64,000 nucleotides of DNA from Pocillopora verrucosa (lineage: Eukaryota > Cnidaria > Anthozoa > Scleractinia > Pocilloporidae), in contig NC_089325.1 in the NCBI RefSeq assembly GCF_036669915.1, forward strand, positions 8,913,359 through 8,977,358. Reading direction: 5' to 3'. Positions within the stretch are counted from its first letter, which is position 1; each line of letters opens with the position of its first letter. A program made the position numbers and the translations under genes. The notes beneath the pieces were generated by a model. It was not told where the DNA came from, did no database searches, and worked only from the letters and a program-made list of their open reading frames with translations. Of this stretch, positions 11,303-24,318 are shown piece after piece.

Positions 11303-14300
11303 GAAACATGCGAAGCTGAAACCGTTAAACAGTTTGTATCACTTGTAACGCCTCCCTACAGGGCAGGAGTACTTACGGGAGTGCCCACGAAAGAAATAAA
11401 GTGGAGGACCAAAATATGAGGACGAGGTAGTTTTCAGATATTTATCTCCTGCAGGACGTTCGATGAATCTAGATTGCTCAAGTCATATTTTAAAAAAAAG
11501 TTGTCCACTGGCAAGCCTTCACTCAGGTTCCCTTATTATAAGAATGGGTTTACTACATTTTATCAAGTATCAAGGAACTTAGACAGACTGACCTCATAAA
11601 AGGTTTCATATCACTGGCAAGCAAATTTGCTGCAGTTTCTCATTACTGTTGTTAAGATTGTAATGCTCTCATTCCCTAACAAAATGTTCACGAACTCAGT
11701 CACACATTCCATTGAAAAACTATTTTTTTAATTTTTAATTTCCAATTTGAAGGAGTAGACGTATTGAACTGGACACGAGAAGGATCGTTCCCAATGCGTT
11801 TGTTTCTTTAATGGGGAAGGGAGGGGGAACCAACCACTGACCCAACAACATCTTTTGTCATTTAATTCTTTTTGACTTACTTACACATAAATTTTATCCT
11901 ACAATAAAACATGTTTAGCCAAGGAGCAAACAGCTATTGCAAGAATATGTACAACATACACTTTAAAGTTTAGTTCTTGACCTAACTATAAGATCTTGTT
12001 GAATCAATATTTGTTAGAGCTATAAAAATAAATCAACAAAAATCTCATGGTTATTTTTGGTGAATATATTTGAATTATTTGAGTAATTAGAATTAATTAA
12101 ATTAAGCATTTAATTGTTTGTAGACCAAAAAAATTAATTCATAATTTTCATATTTACATCCTATATAAAAAATGATGGTCATGGAAGTTGAGATTTACAA
12201 TGCCACTAATGTTAGCAGGGTTGCTTTATCAAAATTAATCAATCACATTACGGGAAAAGAACAATGAACTCGGTTGTTCCAACCAGTGTGACCAGAGCAA
12301 GCACAGACAACACATTTAGATGGGATTTACTGTTCACTCCCTATGACTTCTGGTCAGATTTCCACAAGTAACCCTAATGCTAAAGGTGCGCTGTAAAATA
12401 TTTACAATATTCATCTATTTATGGCATAAGAGACATAAAAGCTTTAAGGTTTTAATAGTTAAACCCGAATGAATGTTTACAGTTTTAGAAATCAACCCTT
12501 GGGCATCAAGTATTGTCTTGTTTCACACACTCAGCAAGTAGTAAGTGAATGATGGTCTTGATCTTTTTTCATAACATTATTCTTTAAGACTAGATGAACA
12601 TTTATCTATCAAGTAAAATTAGTTGGAAGTGCTTGCATTGTTGAAAGGTGTTTAAAACATTAAAGCTTTGTTAGAGTGTGCTTCAGTACTTTCAATGTTA
12701 AGCCAACAAAAATAGCAGTCATGCCATCAAAAAACTCTTGCATCATGAGTATTGAACAGAATAATTTAAATCATGTCACAGGTAGTTTCATTATACATGC
12801 AAACCAAAAGTTATAAAATCTTCCTACACTGACCTTACAGTTAAAATAGTGTCATTGCAGTTAATTTTAATAAGCCAGTCTTTAATTGACAAGCAGGCAG
12901 TGAAGTATTAATCATCAATTTGTAATTTAAAACAAAACTGAGAGGCACATAGTAAGCATCAAAACATGAAAAAGTTGTTGGAAAACCATCCTCATAATTC
13001 ATAAATTAACTAATTTGACTTTCATCATGAAATCCAAAAAGACCCTGCATTTAACTTTAATCAAAGTAAATAATTATGCTGTGGCTGCTAGAACTCAACA
13101 ATTTACTGTTTATGTAGTTTTTTCAGCTGGATACCTTAGTCACTGCAAATATTTTGCATTCAGTTAATACTGAAGTTCAATCCAGTTAAAATTAACTTTT
13201 TTTAAGTGAAAGATTTTCATTGCTTGAATGTTAAATGGCAGCAACACGTAAAAAATGATCATCAAATAACAGCATTTCAATATTTATTTATTTAACAATA
13301 CATAAAATGGTTCTGTAAAGTAACACTGTCTGAGCATTAAATCCTTTTTGTAAGGTTAACATTTGGCTTTTCTCCCAAACAATATACCAGTAACTAAATT
13401 TGAAATAAACTAATAAGAAATTTGTCCATCACCACTTAAAGAAAGCTCAAGATGAGAAATACATTCATATTACATAATTCAGCAAAACATCTTATAAGTG
13501 AGAGAGCAGATACCCATTCCAGTTATCGTAGATATTGATTGGAAAACCAGACTTTTCAGGATCCAAATTTTAACTCCTCCATGAAGATGAATGAACTTCA
13601 TGACAGCATAACAAAATATTGTGTTAAAAAAGCTTGCCTTTTTGTTTAAATAAGTGACTCCCACAGTTAACAGATTAGACCACACACAATAGGTCAGCCA
13701 TACAGATTGAAGCTTAAATAAGTGAAGCTGATGATATGCTTCTCACTCATGCCCATAGTGGAAGAATAGCTACCTTGAATGATGTTTTCTTATATCAAAT
13801 GGTGAGTCACACAACTAGAATCAGAAGACGTGCTTATTAAACAAATAAAGAAAGCAATTTATTTTCCCTTTTCTAAAAGCACATAATCAGATCATCCACA
13901 GTAATTGTGTCTGTCAAAAGATGCTGAAATTTCGAAAACCAGCCATCAAAAACCTACCTGAAAACAGAAATGGGTCACTGAAAAAAAATTGTAAAGCTTG
14001 ATCTGCTTTACAATGTGTGCTAATAGTAATTACTATCTATGGCTGGTTCTTACCCAAAGCAATTTGGGAACATTTGGACTTGGTCAAACAACTGCATTCA
14101 GTAATGAAACCCAGGCTGGAAATATTAATTCAAGTTGGACATACATCTGTTAGAAATCTGTTTGGGAATCTTTGCCTCTTTGTTATGAGTCAATAATAAA
14201 TCAGTGGGTATGAAGTTCTGTATCCATAGAAACATATTTCTTATATGATATTATTTAATTACTTTTACATTTGCTATACTTGGCATCAAATTTATCTAAA

Positions 14301-14714
14301 AATTTTCTCTTTTAAGTATTTTTAAAATGTTTCCAATAGAACTCTTACTATTTTCCAATCTAATTTTAAATATACACTTACTAAATATAACATGAAGAGC
14401 ACATACTTTAAAATTTTAATTCTTTACAAATGTCAACTTAATTTGTCATTACCCTATATTTTTAATATATAATAGTATATGTATATTTATATGTAATAAC
14501 ATACATGACTACAAGATGCCTGCCACTTCACTCTCAATCAATGACAGTTTCCTGTAAAAAAAAAACAACAACAACAAAAAACAAATAGAAAATCTTAGAC
14601 AAAGCACAAAAAAATAACTACTACTATCACTTCTTCCAGTAAAAATTTGAGGAAGTTAACCATTCCGCAGGACACAGTCCCTGAGCAAGAACAGTAAACA
14701 GCTTTCTAAACTCA
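11303..14714. other. Gene-poor intergenic stretch
   Basis: Very AT-rich. No conserved protein, RNA gene or clear repeat was recognised on either strand. The left part may hold the 3' UTR of the small ORF, and the right part the 3' UTR of the ADCY9-type gene. Confidence 0.5.
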
Positions 14715-17700
14715 TTACTACGGCAAATAAAAAAAAAGTGTGTGTTATTGTTATCACCTAATTCAGATTGTAACACCAGAAAATTTGCAGATGAATGTAT
14801 ATTATACAGGAAAAGACAAAGGTAAACTAACCCTGATTTCTTCACAAATACAAGCACCAGCTTCTGTAGTTGCCTCCTAAAACATAAAAGTGAATGAGTT
14901 GAATCAAATATATCCATCACATTGTTAGCCAAAAGAGTAACTTACCACTGGATTTGTAAATATATCAGCTACCTTTTTATTGTTGCCAGAGGAAAGAGTT
15001 GTTTTTTGAAGAAAACAAGAAAAACTACAAAAAATTTCTGAATGAAAAAGTCAAAAGAGAGTGAGAAAGTCCGTAACCTGTCCTGAGAACACTGAAGCAA
15101 GTGTGCCCAAACATATCTACCTCTTCTTCTTCACCAGGTCTCCACAAAGTTGGGAAAACATTTCTTATAATTCTTCCCCTGAAAGATTTACTTTTGAATC
15201 ATAAATATCCTTTATTTTACATTTTAGTTACTTTTTGTGACCTTTCTTCTTAAAATGCAAAGATTTTTGAAGAAGAAATTTATATTATGTAAGCCATGGA
15301 AGGATGGAGACATCTAATGTAGATTAAAGGCAGGGGGTTTAAGTAACATGGCTCTAATTTGGATCAGAAAAAGTTAAAATTAAGAAATTGTGTTAAGTTA
15401 GACATCAGATAAACTTGCCATGAAGGATGTTCTTTAAGGCCCATAGAACAAAACAGTATCATAAATTTGAAAAATTTAAAAAAAACAAAGGAATGTCACA
15501 TACTGTTCTTCTTCCAGTGAGGAGGTAGGTGGTTATATGGCCTTTGCCCTTGACTGGGATAGTTCCTCTACGCTCAAATGTGAAGAATTCATCAAGAAGT
15601 TTCTTAGATGCCTCGCTGACCTGTATTCTCCCTTTCACACCAGTGGAGTCCATTCTGCTTGCAATATTCACTGTGTCTCCCCATATGTCATAGAGAAGTT
15701 TTGTTGTACCAATGACCCCTGCTGTGACTGGCCCAGCATTAAATCCTATCCGTAAATGAAACTCAAATCCCAGCATGTGTTCATTGAATTTGTCAACAAC
15801 CTTGATCATTCCCAAAGCAAATTCAACAAGTTGCTTCAGGTGGTCATATGGGTGGGCATCTTTTTTGGCGCAACCTTCTGGGTAGAGGCCAGCCCCAGCC
15901 ATAAAGGTTGAGCCATTGACTGTCTTGATTTTCTCCACTTGGCTAAACTGGCTTTTGTCTGTCAGAAGGTCATCAAAGTCACCAACAAGTTCATTCAAAA
16001 CTCTGATACATTCCTTGCCACCTTCAAAGTTCTCTTCATAGAAGTCAGAAAAGTTTACTATTGAAGCAAAAATTACTCCAACATTTTCATAGTTCCGTGA
16101 GTAATGACTAGACAGTTTTAGTGCATCTGCTACATGTTTAGGGAAAATGCTCTCCAGTAGCCAGGCAGCCTGCTCTTTGTGCATTTGCGCTTTTCGTTTG
16201 TCTTTAGCAGCTTCCTCATCTCCATTGAAATTACGTCGTACGCTCATTTCCAACTGACGATTTAACACACACACAAAAATCAGAAGTAAGCCAATGCAAA
16301 CCATGATTTCTAAGCCTAAACGCTCATTGTATTCTGCTCCAGGCCGAAATGCACAAAATTCGTCATAAGTAAGCAAAATAATGTATGTAATAGAAAACAC
16401 AGCAGCAAGTACAGTCTTCATCCAAGATGTAAGTTGAGTGAAATTGCAGAAATGTAAAAGTGCCACAGCAAATATTAAGGAGTAGAATTCTCTTGCTTTT
16501 GAATCAGTACGGTCCTTACAGTTCATGAAGTTTGCAAAGAGTGTTCCCATGGGAAGACACATTAAAAGAGCTCCTATAAGATGGCTTGTGAACCAGCCGC
16601 AAATGTAACCAACAATTTGGTGTATACATACAGAATATAAATGTGGAAATGCTCTGGCAACTGTTAAGCAGAACAATGTTATTTCAATAACAATTGAAAT
16701 TGGCGACAAGACCTGCACTGCTAATGGAACAGGTTGGTAGAGCGTGAAGCCTAAAATCATTATGACTAGATAAATAATGTTGGAAAGCAACACATCTAAA
16801 AAGAAGTTCACTCTGGGAGATGCAAACGTTGTCACCGAAGGGTTCAACAACGTACAGTCCTGACCTTCATTCTGATATCGTCCCTCAGTTTCTCTGTCAT
16901 GAAACTGTAGGGTGCAAGGGTTCATTGACCTGTGAAAGTACTCATCGCTAGTGCTCTCTTGACTCATCAATTTGACAAGTTGCTGATCATTGTTTGTTCT
17001 CAGAGTATCCCTCATTAAAGCTTCATTCAGGGATAAGCCCAAAACTTGAGGAGAGCATTGACCCTCTGGCACTCTTCCATTAGAATCTTCATCATCATCA
17101 TCAGATCGGATTGAAGTTCCACTGCAATAGTCCATTTCAATGACACCAGGCTTGACTTTCAGGTTGCCTTTAAGGATTTTAGGACCATTGTCCGAACTTG
17201 ACTCACCTTGACTGGAAATGTTTGAATCAGAGTTAAACATCACATCTGAGGAGGTAATCTGTTCTGAGATCTTGACATGCTTCTTGTTTTCTTGTGGACT
17301 GCTGTAATGAGAAGCATTCTCATTCATGCTGACATTGATGGAGTTTAGGATTGCTGGTTTCTTTTTGCGTCCACTTGGGTGAAGCAGATTCATTGGTTTC
17401 TTCATACCGTTCTTACGACCAACAATGAAGTAAGTCTTAATACCTTCCAAGCCATGATAACGTGAACTGCCATTACCATCTTCCACAATATAGTGACCAG
17501 CAAGAAACTTAAGTGTTGTTGCAGTGATATGTACACGTCCAGGGAGACCAGCCGTTTCCATGCGGTTTGCTAAGTTTACATCATTGGACCAAACATCAAA
17601 TTTAAAGCGTAGCGAGCCGACAATACCACATAGAACAGTCCCTGTATGAACGCCCACCCTCATGTCAACTTCATTCTTGGTGTCCGCATCAAATTCTTTG

Positions 17701-18932
17701 ATTTGTTCCAACATGTCCAGTCCCATCTCCACACAATTAAATGCATGATGGGCTGTCGCTTCAGGGCATCCTGCCACACAATAATAACAATCACCAAGGG
17801 TGCTGATTTTCTCGCAGTTATTGATATCTGTGAGGCGATCAAAGCGCCCAAAGAGATCGTTCAAGAGCCTAACTAATTGCTCAGCAGACTTATTGGAAGA
17901 CATGTTGGTGAAGCCCACGATATCGGCGAAAAGAATGCTGACATTCTCCATGCGATGCATCTGAAACGGTCGGAAGACCATCTGGCCTTTGTTTCGTCGT
18001 CTTTTCTTGCCGTTTGTACTGTCCTTCGGATCTTCCTCCATTTCTTCGACCACAAGCAGCTCTTTGGCCACTAAATCCGGCATTACCGATCGGATCATCT
18101 GTTCTTTCACCTGTTTTTCAATTTCCAAGTCGCGACGAGCAACAACACATTGACCAACCTTCCAGAAAGTGCTTCTTTCTCGTACTTGGGCCATGAAAAA
18201 GATTTGAATTCCAAACAGATGAATACACATGTGCAAAATTAAACGACAGATGATTTCCTTGGGCTGGCTGTCTCTTTCCTTTTCGTCGGTGACCACGTCA
18301 GAGAGAACTTCGTGAGCGACAGAAAAAGCCACCGTCATTACAATGCAGATGTACAAATGAAGCGAATGGATCATGGTATAAATCAGCATGATAACACATG
18401 TACACATACAAAATCGAGCCGGGTTCGAAAGAGCTGTTCCCCTCTCTCGCAAAGCGAACAGGCAAAGTTCCATGGCGATCAGTAAAACAGACGCGAGCAA
18501 CGAAACAAACGATGCACATTTCTTGTACAATCTGCTGAATTTAGTAAACAGTATTAAGGAGATCACTAACCCCAAAAAAAACCCAGCTCCTACTAAGATC
18601 TGATAGCCTTCACTCTTGAGCAGAACCGCAAAAAATATCCCCCAGATGACACAAACGAGGCATACAAATACGAGAGCGTGGACGAGACGCCTTTGGTTGT
18701 GGGAAGTGAAACGCTGAAACTCCTCTTCCAAAATTTCCGAATCAAATGAGGGCTTCCACCATTGAGAAGAAGCTCGCTCAAAAAACAAGGGAATACAACC
18801 TTTTTTCGAGCGCGTATCGACCTGTGAAAAAGACCTCTCTTTTTTAACCGAAGCGTATGACGGTTTTAATTCGACACTCATGGACTCTGGATCTGTGCTG
18901 ATAGAGTATCCAGACCTTTCCTCACCAGCCAT
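14715..18932 (-). CDS. ADCY9: ADCY9-type membrane adenylyl cyclase
   Basis: Converts ATP to cAMP at the plasma membrane. One uninterrupted exon (15504-18932) encodes about 1143 residues, starting at ATG 18932 (MAGEERSGYSIS); an in-frame TTG at 18944 is not the start. Order: cytosolic N-terminus with the AC9-like signature LFFERASSQWWKPSFDS; six TM helices; C1 catalytic domain (SILFADIVGFTNMS near residue 334, GDCYYCVAGCPE, DVWSNDVNLANRME); a Ser-rich C1b linker; six more TM helices; C2 domain (VIFASIVNFSDFYEENFEGG near residue 957, YDIWGDTVNIASRMDSTG with catalytic Asn and Arg, VKGKGHITTYLLTGRR). Both metal-binding Asp of C1 are present. The exon ends at donor gtatgt after GRRT. I propose two short 3' exons, 14946-14972 and 14832-14876 (EATTEAGACICEEIR), with the stop at 14715-14717; these are tentative. 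AC9 identity rests on the N-terminal motif and C1/C2 matches. Confidence 0.93.
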
Positions 18933-21900
18933 TTCACTATCCAAAGAAAGACAGCTTGCTTTTCAAGGCTTCCCCGGTGTTGATCACCTAACTAAATCAT
19001 CTCTTTAGCGTCTTCTAAGTCATTTTAAGAGCAATCGGCATATCAGGACCTCAACCACTACCCTTTCCGCCAAATGCTCTTCTTCCTCGACATCAAAAGG
19101 GAATTCAGGGATTTCCTGAGCGAAAGCACTTAACTTTCAGCGGCTCTAAACTTTAGCACATGAAGAAAATATACACGCTCAATGCGAGCTCTTTTTTTCC
19201 GAGGCGTATATCACGTGATCTATAGCTACACGTGACATCATTTGGTGTCGTCTAAGTGGCTGTGAGGCTTCCTGTGTTTTAGGTTTGGTGTGAAAGGACA
19301 GCCAGTTGAACATCTAACCTATTTTTAGCAAATTCTTCGCATTGTGGTCATGCATGCTCAAACCACTTGTACTTTCGCTGAAAACAAATAGGTCACTAAT
19401 GGCTGGTTCAAATTTCAATGATTTTGTAGAATTTAACACCAAGGGAAGGTCAGATGGTTTAAGAAAAATATATGCGTAACGAGGGGAGTGAATTGTGTAA
19501 ATATACAAGCATAAATATGGAGGGTTTTGGAGAAGCAAACGGAAATATGCTAATCGATCATGTCAGGTATCGCTGAGATCTTAACTCCCCTCCCCCCCCT
19601 TTCCCCCCTCGGAATAGGGGCTATAACTGTTCGACTGGTAAAACGTAGAACAGGGACAGGAATTAAAAGAAGCAAGGGTAATGAGGGGGAATTCTAGTAA
19701 ATAGTTAGGATAATGCAGCTAATTTGCACTAAATGTGATTGCAAACAAAAAGGATTTCATGGATTAGTAATTCTATTATATCATATTCTTTGGGTAAGAA
19801 ACTGTTAAGATCCTTTTAAGTACTAATGGGAGATTTTAAGGGAACAGGCGTTGTTTTTAATAGTGTTTGTCTGTGTTTTTTAAAGATTCTTGAGGGAGCG
19901 AGGAAAATATTTTAAATGCTGGGGAAAATATTATGCGCTAAAGATAGACACGAAGAACAAACCGAAAGACTTGTCCTCGAGTTAGGCTGGATCTTCAATA
20001 AGTGACGACAAAACGACTCCATGCCTAAATAAAGCAACAACAAGAAAAAGCACGAAGAGGTTCCTATGAAATCTTTATGAAATACTGAGCAGAAATGGCT
20101 TAAACTGGCCATACGTTAGTAGCGGATACAGGATTTAGTAAGCTGACTAAGTAAATACATCAAATGGTATGTGTAGCGGGCCATAGGTGCTTACCTTTCT
20201 CCCTGCGTACAAAGTTGACATAAGTCTTTACACTTAACAGCTGTGTGCTGCCATAAACTTGACAACTATGAATGTTACTCAGATGGAAATAAAATTGCAT
20301 TTTGTGCTGACGGAAATTCTAACAGCTAAAAAGACAAACATTCCTAATATTTAAAAGTAAACAACGACGTAGCAACAAGAAGCGGAGAAGTTTTACAAAA
20401 ATTAATACATTAACATATGTGATGAGTATTTTGATCGGCTGCGAGGGCTTAGGAACGAATGACAGCTTTGAAAGATCTCAGCTATAACGTGATCTTAGCT
20501 ATGTAACTTTTTTCGAATATGAATAAATCTGGAAAGGTCGTTAGAAGGGCATAAAACGGAAGAGAAGTTTCACTACCACTAAGATAAGAGGTCCTTCATT
20601 AGTCAGCATTGAATTAACGTTTTTCTCCTTTTATAAAAAAATAAAATGTTAGACCATGTTAATCAGCTTCTTTTGTGGACAATTAAATAAAAGTGAAATA
20701 ACCTACTCTTTTTAACGGACCCCTGTGGATTGATCCGTGCGCCTAAACACCCCCATTCCACAAAGTTATGACCAAAGCAGGAATATTTTTGGGTTTTGGA
20801 ACTGAGCCCAGTCCCATTTAGTAGTTCCTCCTTCAGCTTCATCCTGTTTGTTGTGGTTTAATGATCTTGACATTGGCGGTGAAATAGGTAAGTGTTATGA
20901 AACGTTGCTATTTTTTGCAGAGATAAGTGATTTAAAAATACTATGCAGGAAAGAAGGAAACTTCGGACAAGCTGGCTCAGTTTCAAATTGAAGTCGCCAG
21001 AAATAGACAAGTACCTGTAAAAATAACTTTAATGACACATAAATATTATCAAGAACTATATCAATCTTTTTTAAGGATTAAGTCTTCTCATCACTAACAT
21101 TTCTGTGGTAAGTTCTTTCTCTTCTTCAGGCGCATAACAAGTTTATAGCGTCTACGTTTTAATTTCTGTATCAGAGGTTGTATGACGCAGCACTCATGCC
21201 GGGGTTGATCATCTTCAGTTTGTCGAAATCATGGCCGAAAAATTGATTATGCAGGTATCCCTTCTTCTTCCGAGCAGTGTACGAGAAAATTGAACTGACT
21301 CTAAGGTATGGAGAGCCCGGGTGGAGGAGCTGAACAATAAGACAGAAAAAAATGTGGTCTTGTAGCTTAATGCTATGGAAACTAAAGCAATTATTTCTGT
21401 CTGTTCTTAGGTCCTCATCTTCACACAATCTTAATTTGCATTTTGATCCTTTTTACTCATACCAGAGCCAATAACTCATTTGACGTGCCCCTTAAACCAG
21501 CTGTAATCGTGTTTTACCACACTCAAGTGTTACAGCCAAAACTGGCTCACGTGTAAGATATGAGCATTCTTCAAATTCTCTCACAATCTCATGCTCAGGT
21601 CGTTTTCTTAACCACCCCCGAAAGTATTTCCTAGTTGAATGAGGATAGAGGGTTTTGGTCCTGGGAACGAAGCAGTCCCCTGAATTCCAAACCAAGCTTC
21701 ACCAAAAAAGATCATGTAGATCTTGTAAATTCATCTGGATGAACTTATCTGCCTTCCCTCTCCCCACCTCCTGCCCTCTTATTTCTAGGTGATCCCAGAC
21801 AATAGATTGAAAGCTGCATTACCTGCCAGTTGTAGGATAAAAGAAAAAGATAAAGATAGGAAGAAAATGCTGCACAGAACTTGAGCCAAAAATATTCCTG

Positions 21901-22318
21901 TTTTGGCCCTCACATTCAGTCATTAGGTAACAGTACATATTACTTTCCACCTCAGTTTGCTAAGCCGGAATATGTTGTCTGTCAACCTTCACACTAACCG
22001 CTGCCTCCTCTCGTCTCCCCCACCTACTCTCCACTCAGATCCTGTCATCTTTTTCAAAGTATAAAATCAAAAAAAATTTCAATTATGTGAAAAATATACC
22101 TGATTTTGTCTTTCAATTTTTTACAATATTTTTTCCGAAGAAATTCGCTTGTGTTTCGAAGTGGGACTTCGAAAATTTGAACCGGAAATCAGTTTTAGCG
22201 GAAATGACGCAAAATAAATATTAATTGAAGCCCAGATCTCCTCTTTTGAACACCTGCGATGACCGCCTGATCTTTTCTCCACTTGAATTTTGCGTAGAAA
22301 CACAAGTTATATATCGAA
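18933..22318. other. Intergenic region between the ADCY9-type gene and UFM1 (divergent promoters)
   Basis: The two genes are transcribed away from each other from here. A C-rich tract lies at 19585-19610. Minus-strand open frames at 21171-21428 and 21492-21695 lack recognisable homology. The first copy of a direct repeat occupies 21716-22038. The UFM1 promoter should lie in about 22040-22318, but no specific element is evident. Confidence 0.45.
21716..22038 (+). repeat. Direct repeat flanking UFM1, copy 1
   Basis: About 323 bp that recurs in the same orientation at 23583-23903. It includes the shared stretch 'ggtgatcccagacaata' and a C/T-rich end finishing in ctccactcag. Both copies stay highly similar over their whole length, with small indels. 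No ORF is conserved. Confidence 0.9.
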
Positions 22319-24277
22319 ATGTTAGTAAAAATGTCGGCTCTATTAGAATTTTTTTACTCTCGGTTTTTCTTCTCCTTTCATTATTAGTGTTACTAACATT
22401 ATTATCTTTTTCTTAGGTCGAAAGTAACCTTCAAAATTACTTTAACTTCTGATCCGAAATTACCATTCAAAGTGTACGTGAAAACTTATTTTCATGCCAG
22501 TATTAGTAACTTTTTGTTAAATGGGGTTTAAACCTTAAATATTGCTCAGTAATTGACGTTAAAATTCCATTTACAGACTTAGTGTTCCAGAGGAAACGCC
22601 ATTTACAGCAGTCTTAAAATTCGCCGCCGAAGAAGTAAGTTATCTGACCGATTTGCGATGAATCACTAAATCATAACACAGTATGCAACATTTAACTTCA
22701 GTTGAAACAAGCTGTTTGTATAAAGATCTGATCTACTATGTTAACAAATATTGATCTTTATTGTTCTCGTTCCGTATTTTGTTTGAAGTTCAAGGTTCCT
22801 CCTGCTACCAGTGCAATTATTACAAACGGTGAGTTATTTTGATTTCCTCTGTAAGAAAAGGAAAGTCTTCCCTTAGTGCTATACCGTTTCTAGTGAATAT
22901 GGTTGAATGCTGTTAATCAGGATCTTAAACCCCTAAAGTACACTGCCAATTTCTTTGTGATCTTAGTCGGAACTGATACTGCAGCAAGCAAAAATGATGT
23001 GATCATGGCAAGACAGCTATGGCGATAAGAACTGTGGGTGGGTTATCATAACTGTGATTCCAGTATCGCAATACAACTGAACCTGTCTTAAGGCCTATTT
23101 ACACGGTACGACTTTGTCGCATGCGACAAGCTTACGACAGGCTTACGACACGAATTGTTTCGTGTAAATCAAACCTACAACTCGCTTACGACTCTTAAGT
23201 CATGTCGTAGGCCTGTCGTAAGCTTGTCGCATGCGACAAAGTCGTGCCGTGTAAATAGGCCTTTAAGCAAACATCCAAAAGTCCCTTGCCAGCGTTCATT
23301 TAGTGCCTCGTCGATACAGCTTTTAGCTAATTGCACAATAATAACTAGTAGTTCGCTCAAGCAACACAGAAGTCATCTCAGTCAGCTTGGATCGGATAAT
23401 GTTCCTGTCTTAGACCAATTAGCTTCTCAAAAAATTTATTCTACATAATTAGCTTTCTCTCAATGATGTAATGGATGGTTTAGGGAAAATGTGCAAGGCA
23501 TCTAATAACTCATCAAACCTTTTCCTTTTCTAGATGGCATTGGCATAAATCCATCACAAAGTGCAGGTGAATACCCTATCGTGTATATCTTGTAAATTCA
23601 CCTGAATGTTTCCTCATCCAAACATATCTGCCTTCTCTCCCCACCCCCTTATTTCTAGGTGATCCCAGACAATAGATTGAAAGCTGCATTACCTGTCAGC
23701 TGTAGGATAAAATAAAAAGATAAAGATAGGGGGAAAATGATGCACAAAACTTGAGCCAAAAATTGTCCTGTTTGGCCCTCACTTTCAGTCATTAGGTAAC
23801 AGTACATATCACTTTCCACCTCAGTTTGCTAAGTGAATATGTTTTCTGTTAACCTTCACACTAACCGCTGCCTCCTCTCCTCTCCCCCCTACCCTCCACT
23901 CAGTAGTTGGTCTAAAATGAACCAGTGATCATGTTGAGGCAAGAAAAATGCAAAGTTGTGTTGAAGCATACTGTAATCCAAGTAGTTGTTGGGTGGGAGG
24001 TTGTTGACCATTCTAAGAGTTGGCTTCTTTTCATAGTAAATTCACAACAGGAATTTTTCTTGAGACATGTTTTAGATTTAGACCTACACCTAGTTACATT
24101 GCTTATTTACTTACTGTGTACTGTGGTAATACTGAAAATAGCTTAGTGAAGGACAATTTGCACAATTATAACATGCTTCCAACCTGTCGTTGTTTCATAG
24201 GAAATGTGTTTTTAAAACATGGATCAGACCTGAGAATTATTCCAAGAGACAGAGTGGGAAGCAGGCTCATAACATAG
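22319..24277 (+). CDS. UFM1: Ubiquitin-fold modifier 1 (UFM1)
   Basis: Small ubiquitin-like modifier conjugated to ribosomal and ER targets by UBA5, UFC1 and UFL1. Six exons: the first two bases of the start codon at 22319-22320 (donor gttagt), then 22417-22473, 22577-22634, 22789-22828, 23534-23566 and 24201-24277. All phases agree. The protein reads M-SKVTFKITLTSDPKLPFKV, LSVPEETPFTAVLKFAAEE, FKVPPATSAIITND, GIGINPSQSAG, NVFLKHGSDLRIIPRDRVG. This is near-identical to vertebrate UFM1 through the conjugated Gly. The C-terminal extension removed by UFSP proteases is SRLIT here, against the two-residue SC of human UFM1. The first-exon assignment is the least certain, because only the A and T of the ATG lie in it. 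A MITE (23091-23262) lies between exons 4 and 5, and a repeat copy lies between exons 5 and 6. Confidence 0.96.
23091..23262. mobile_element. PIF/Harbinger-like MITE with long terminal inverted repeats
   Basis: 172 bp in a UFM1 intron. The ends are near-perfect inverted repeats of about 50 bp (AGGCCTATTTACACGG at the left, its complement at the right), and the inner arms contain the palindrome gtcgcatgcgac. It is flanked by TTA on both sides (23088-23090 and 23263-23265). A 3-bp TWA duplication is typical of PIF/Harbinger elements. It has no coding capacity. Confidence 0.85.
23583..23903 (+). repeat. Direct repeat flanking UFM1, copy 2 (in the last intron)
   Basis: Second copy of the repeat at 21716-22038. 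It begins 16 bp after the end of UFM1 exon 5. Its ctccactcag end resembles a splice acceptor, but the next bases (tagttggtctaaaatga) do not continue UFM1. Confidence 0.9.
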
Positions 24278-24312
24278 GAGATGACACTGTATTTAGACTT
24301 AAAAATAACCTG

Positions 24313-24318
24313 AATAAA
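24313..24318 (+). terminator. UFM1 polyadenylation signal
   Basis: AATAAA 36 bases after the UFM1 stop codon, the best-placed signal on this strand. Confidence 0.6.

Noticed and set aside
17646..18074. Short frames antisense to or out of frame with the cyclase exon
   Set aside because: Shadows of the conserved ADCY9 coding sequence.
18932..18944. Upstream in-frame TTG as the cyclase start
   Set aside because: Animal genes start at ATG; the first ATG in frame is at 18932.
21171..21695. Two minus-strand frames (ARKKKGYLHNQFFGHDFDKL and KYFRGWLRKRPEHEIVREFE)
   Set aside because: Basic and somewhat protein-like, but the first has no convincing start or splice context and no recognised relative; possible decayed exon, not enough to call.
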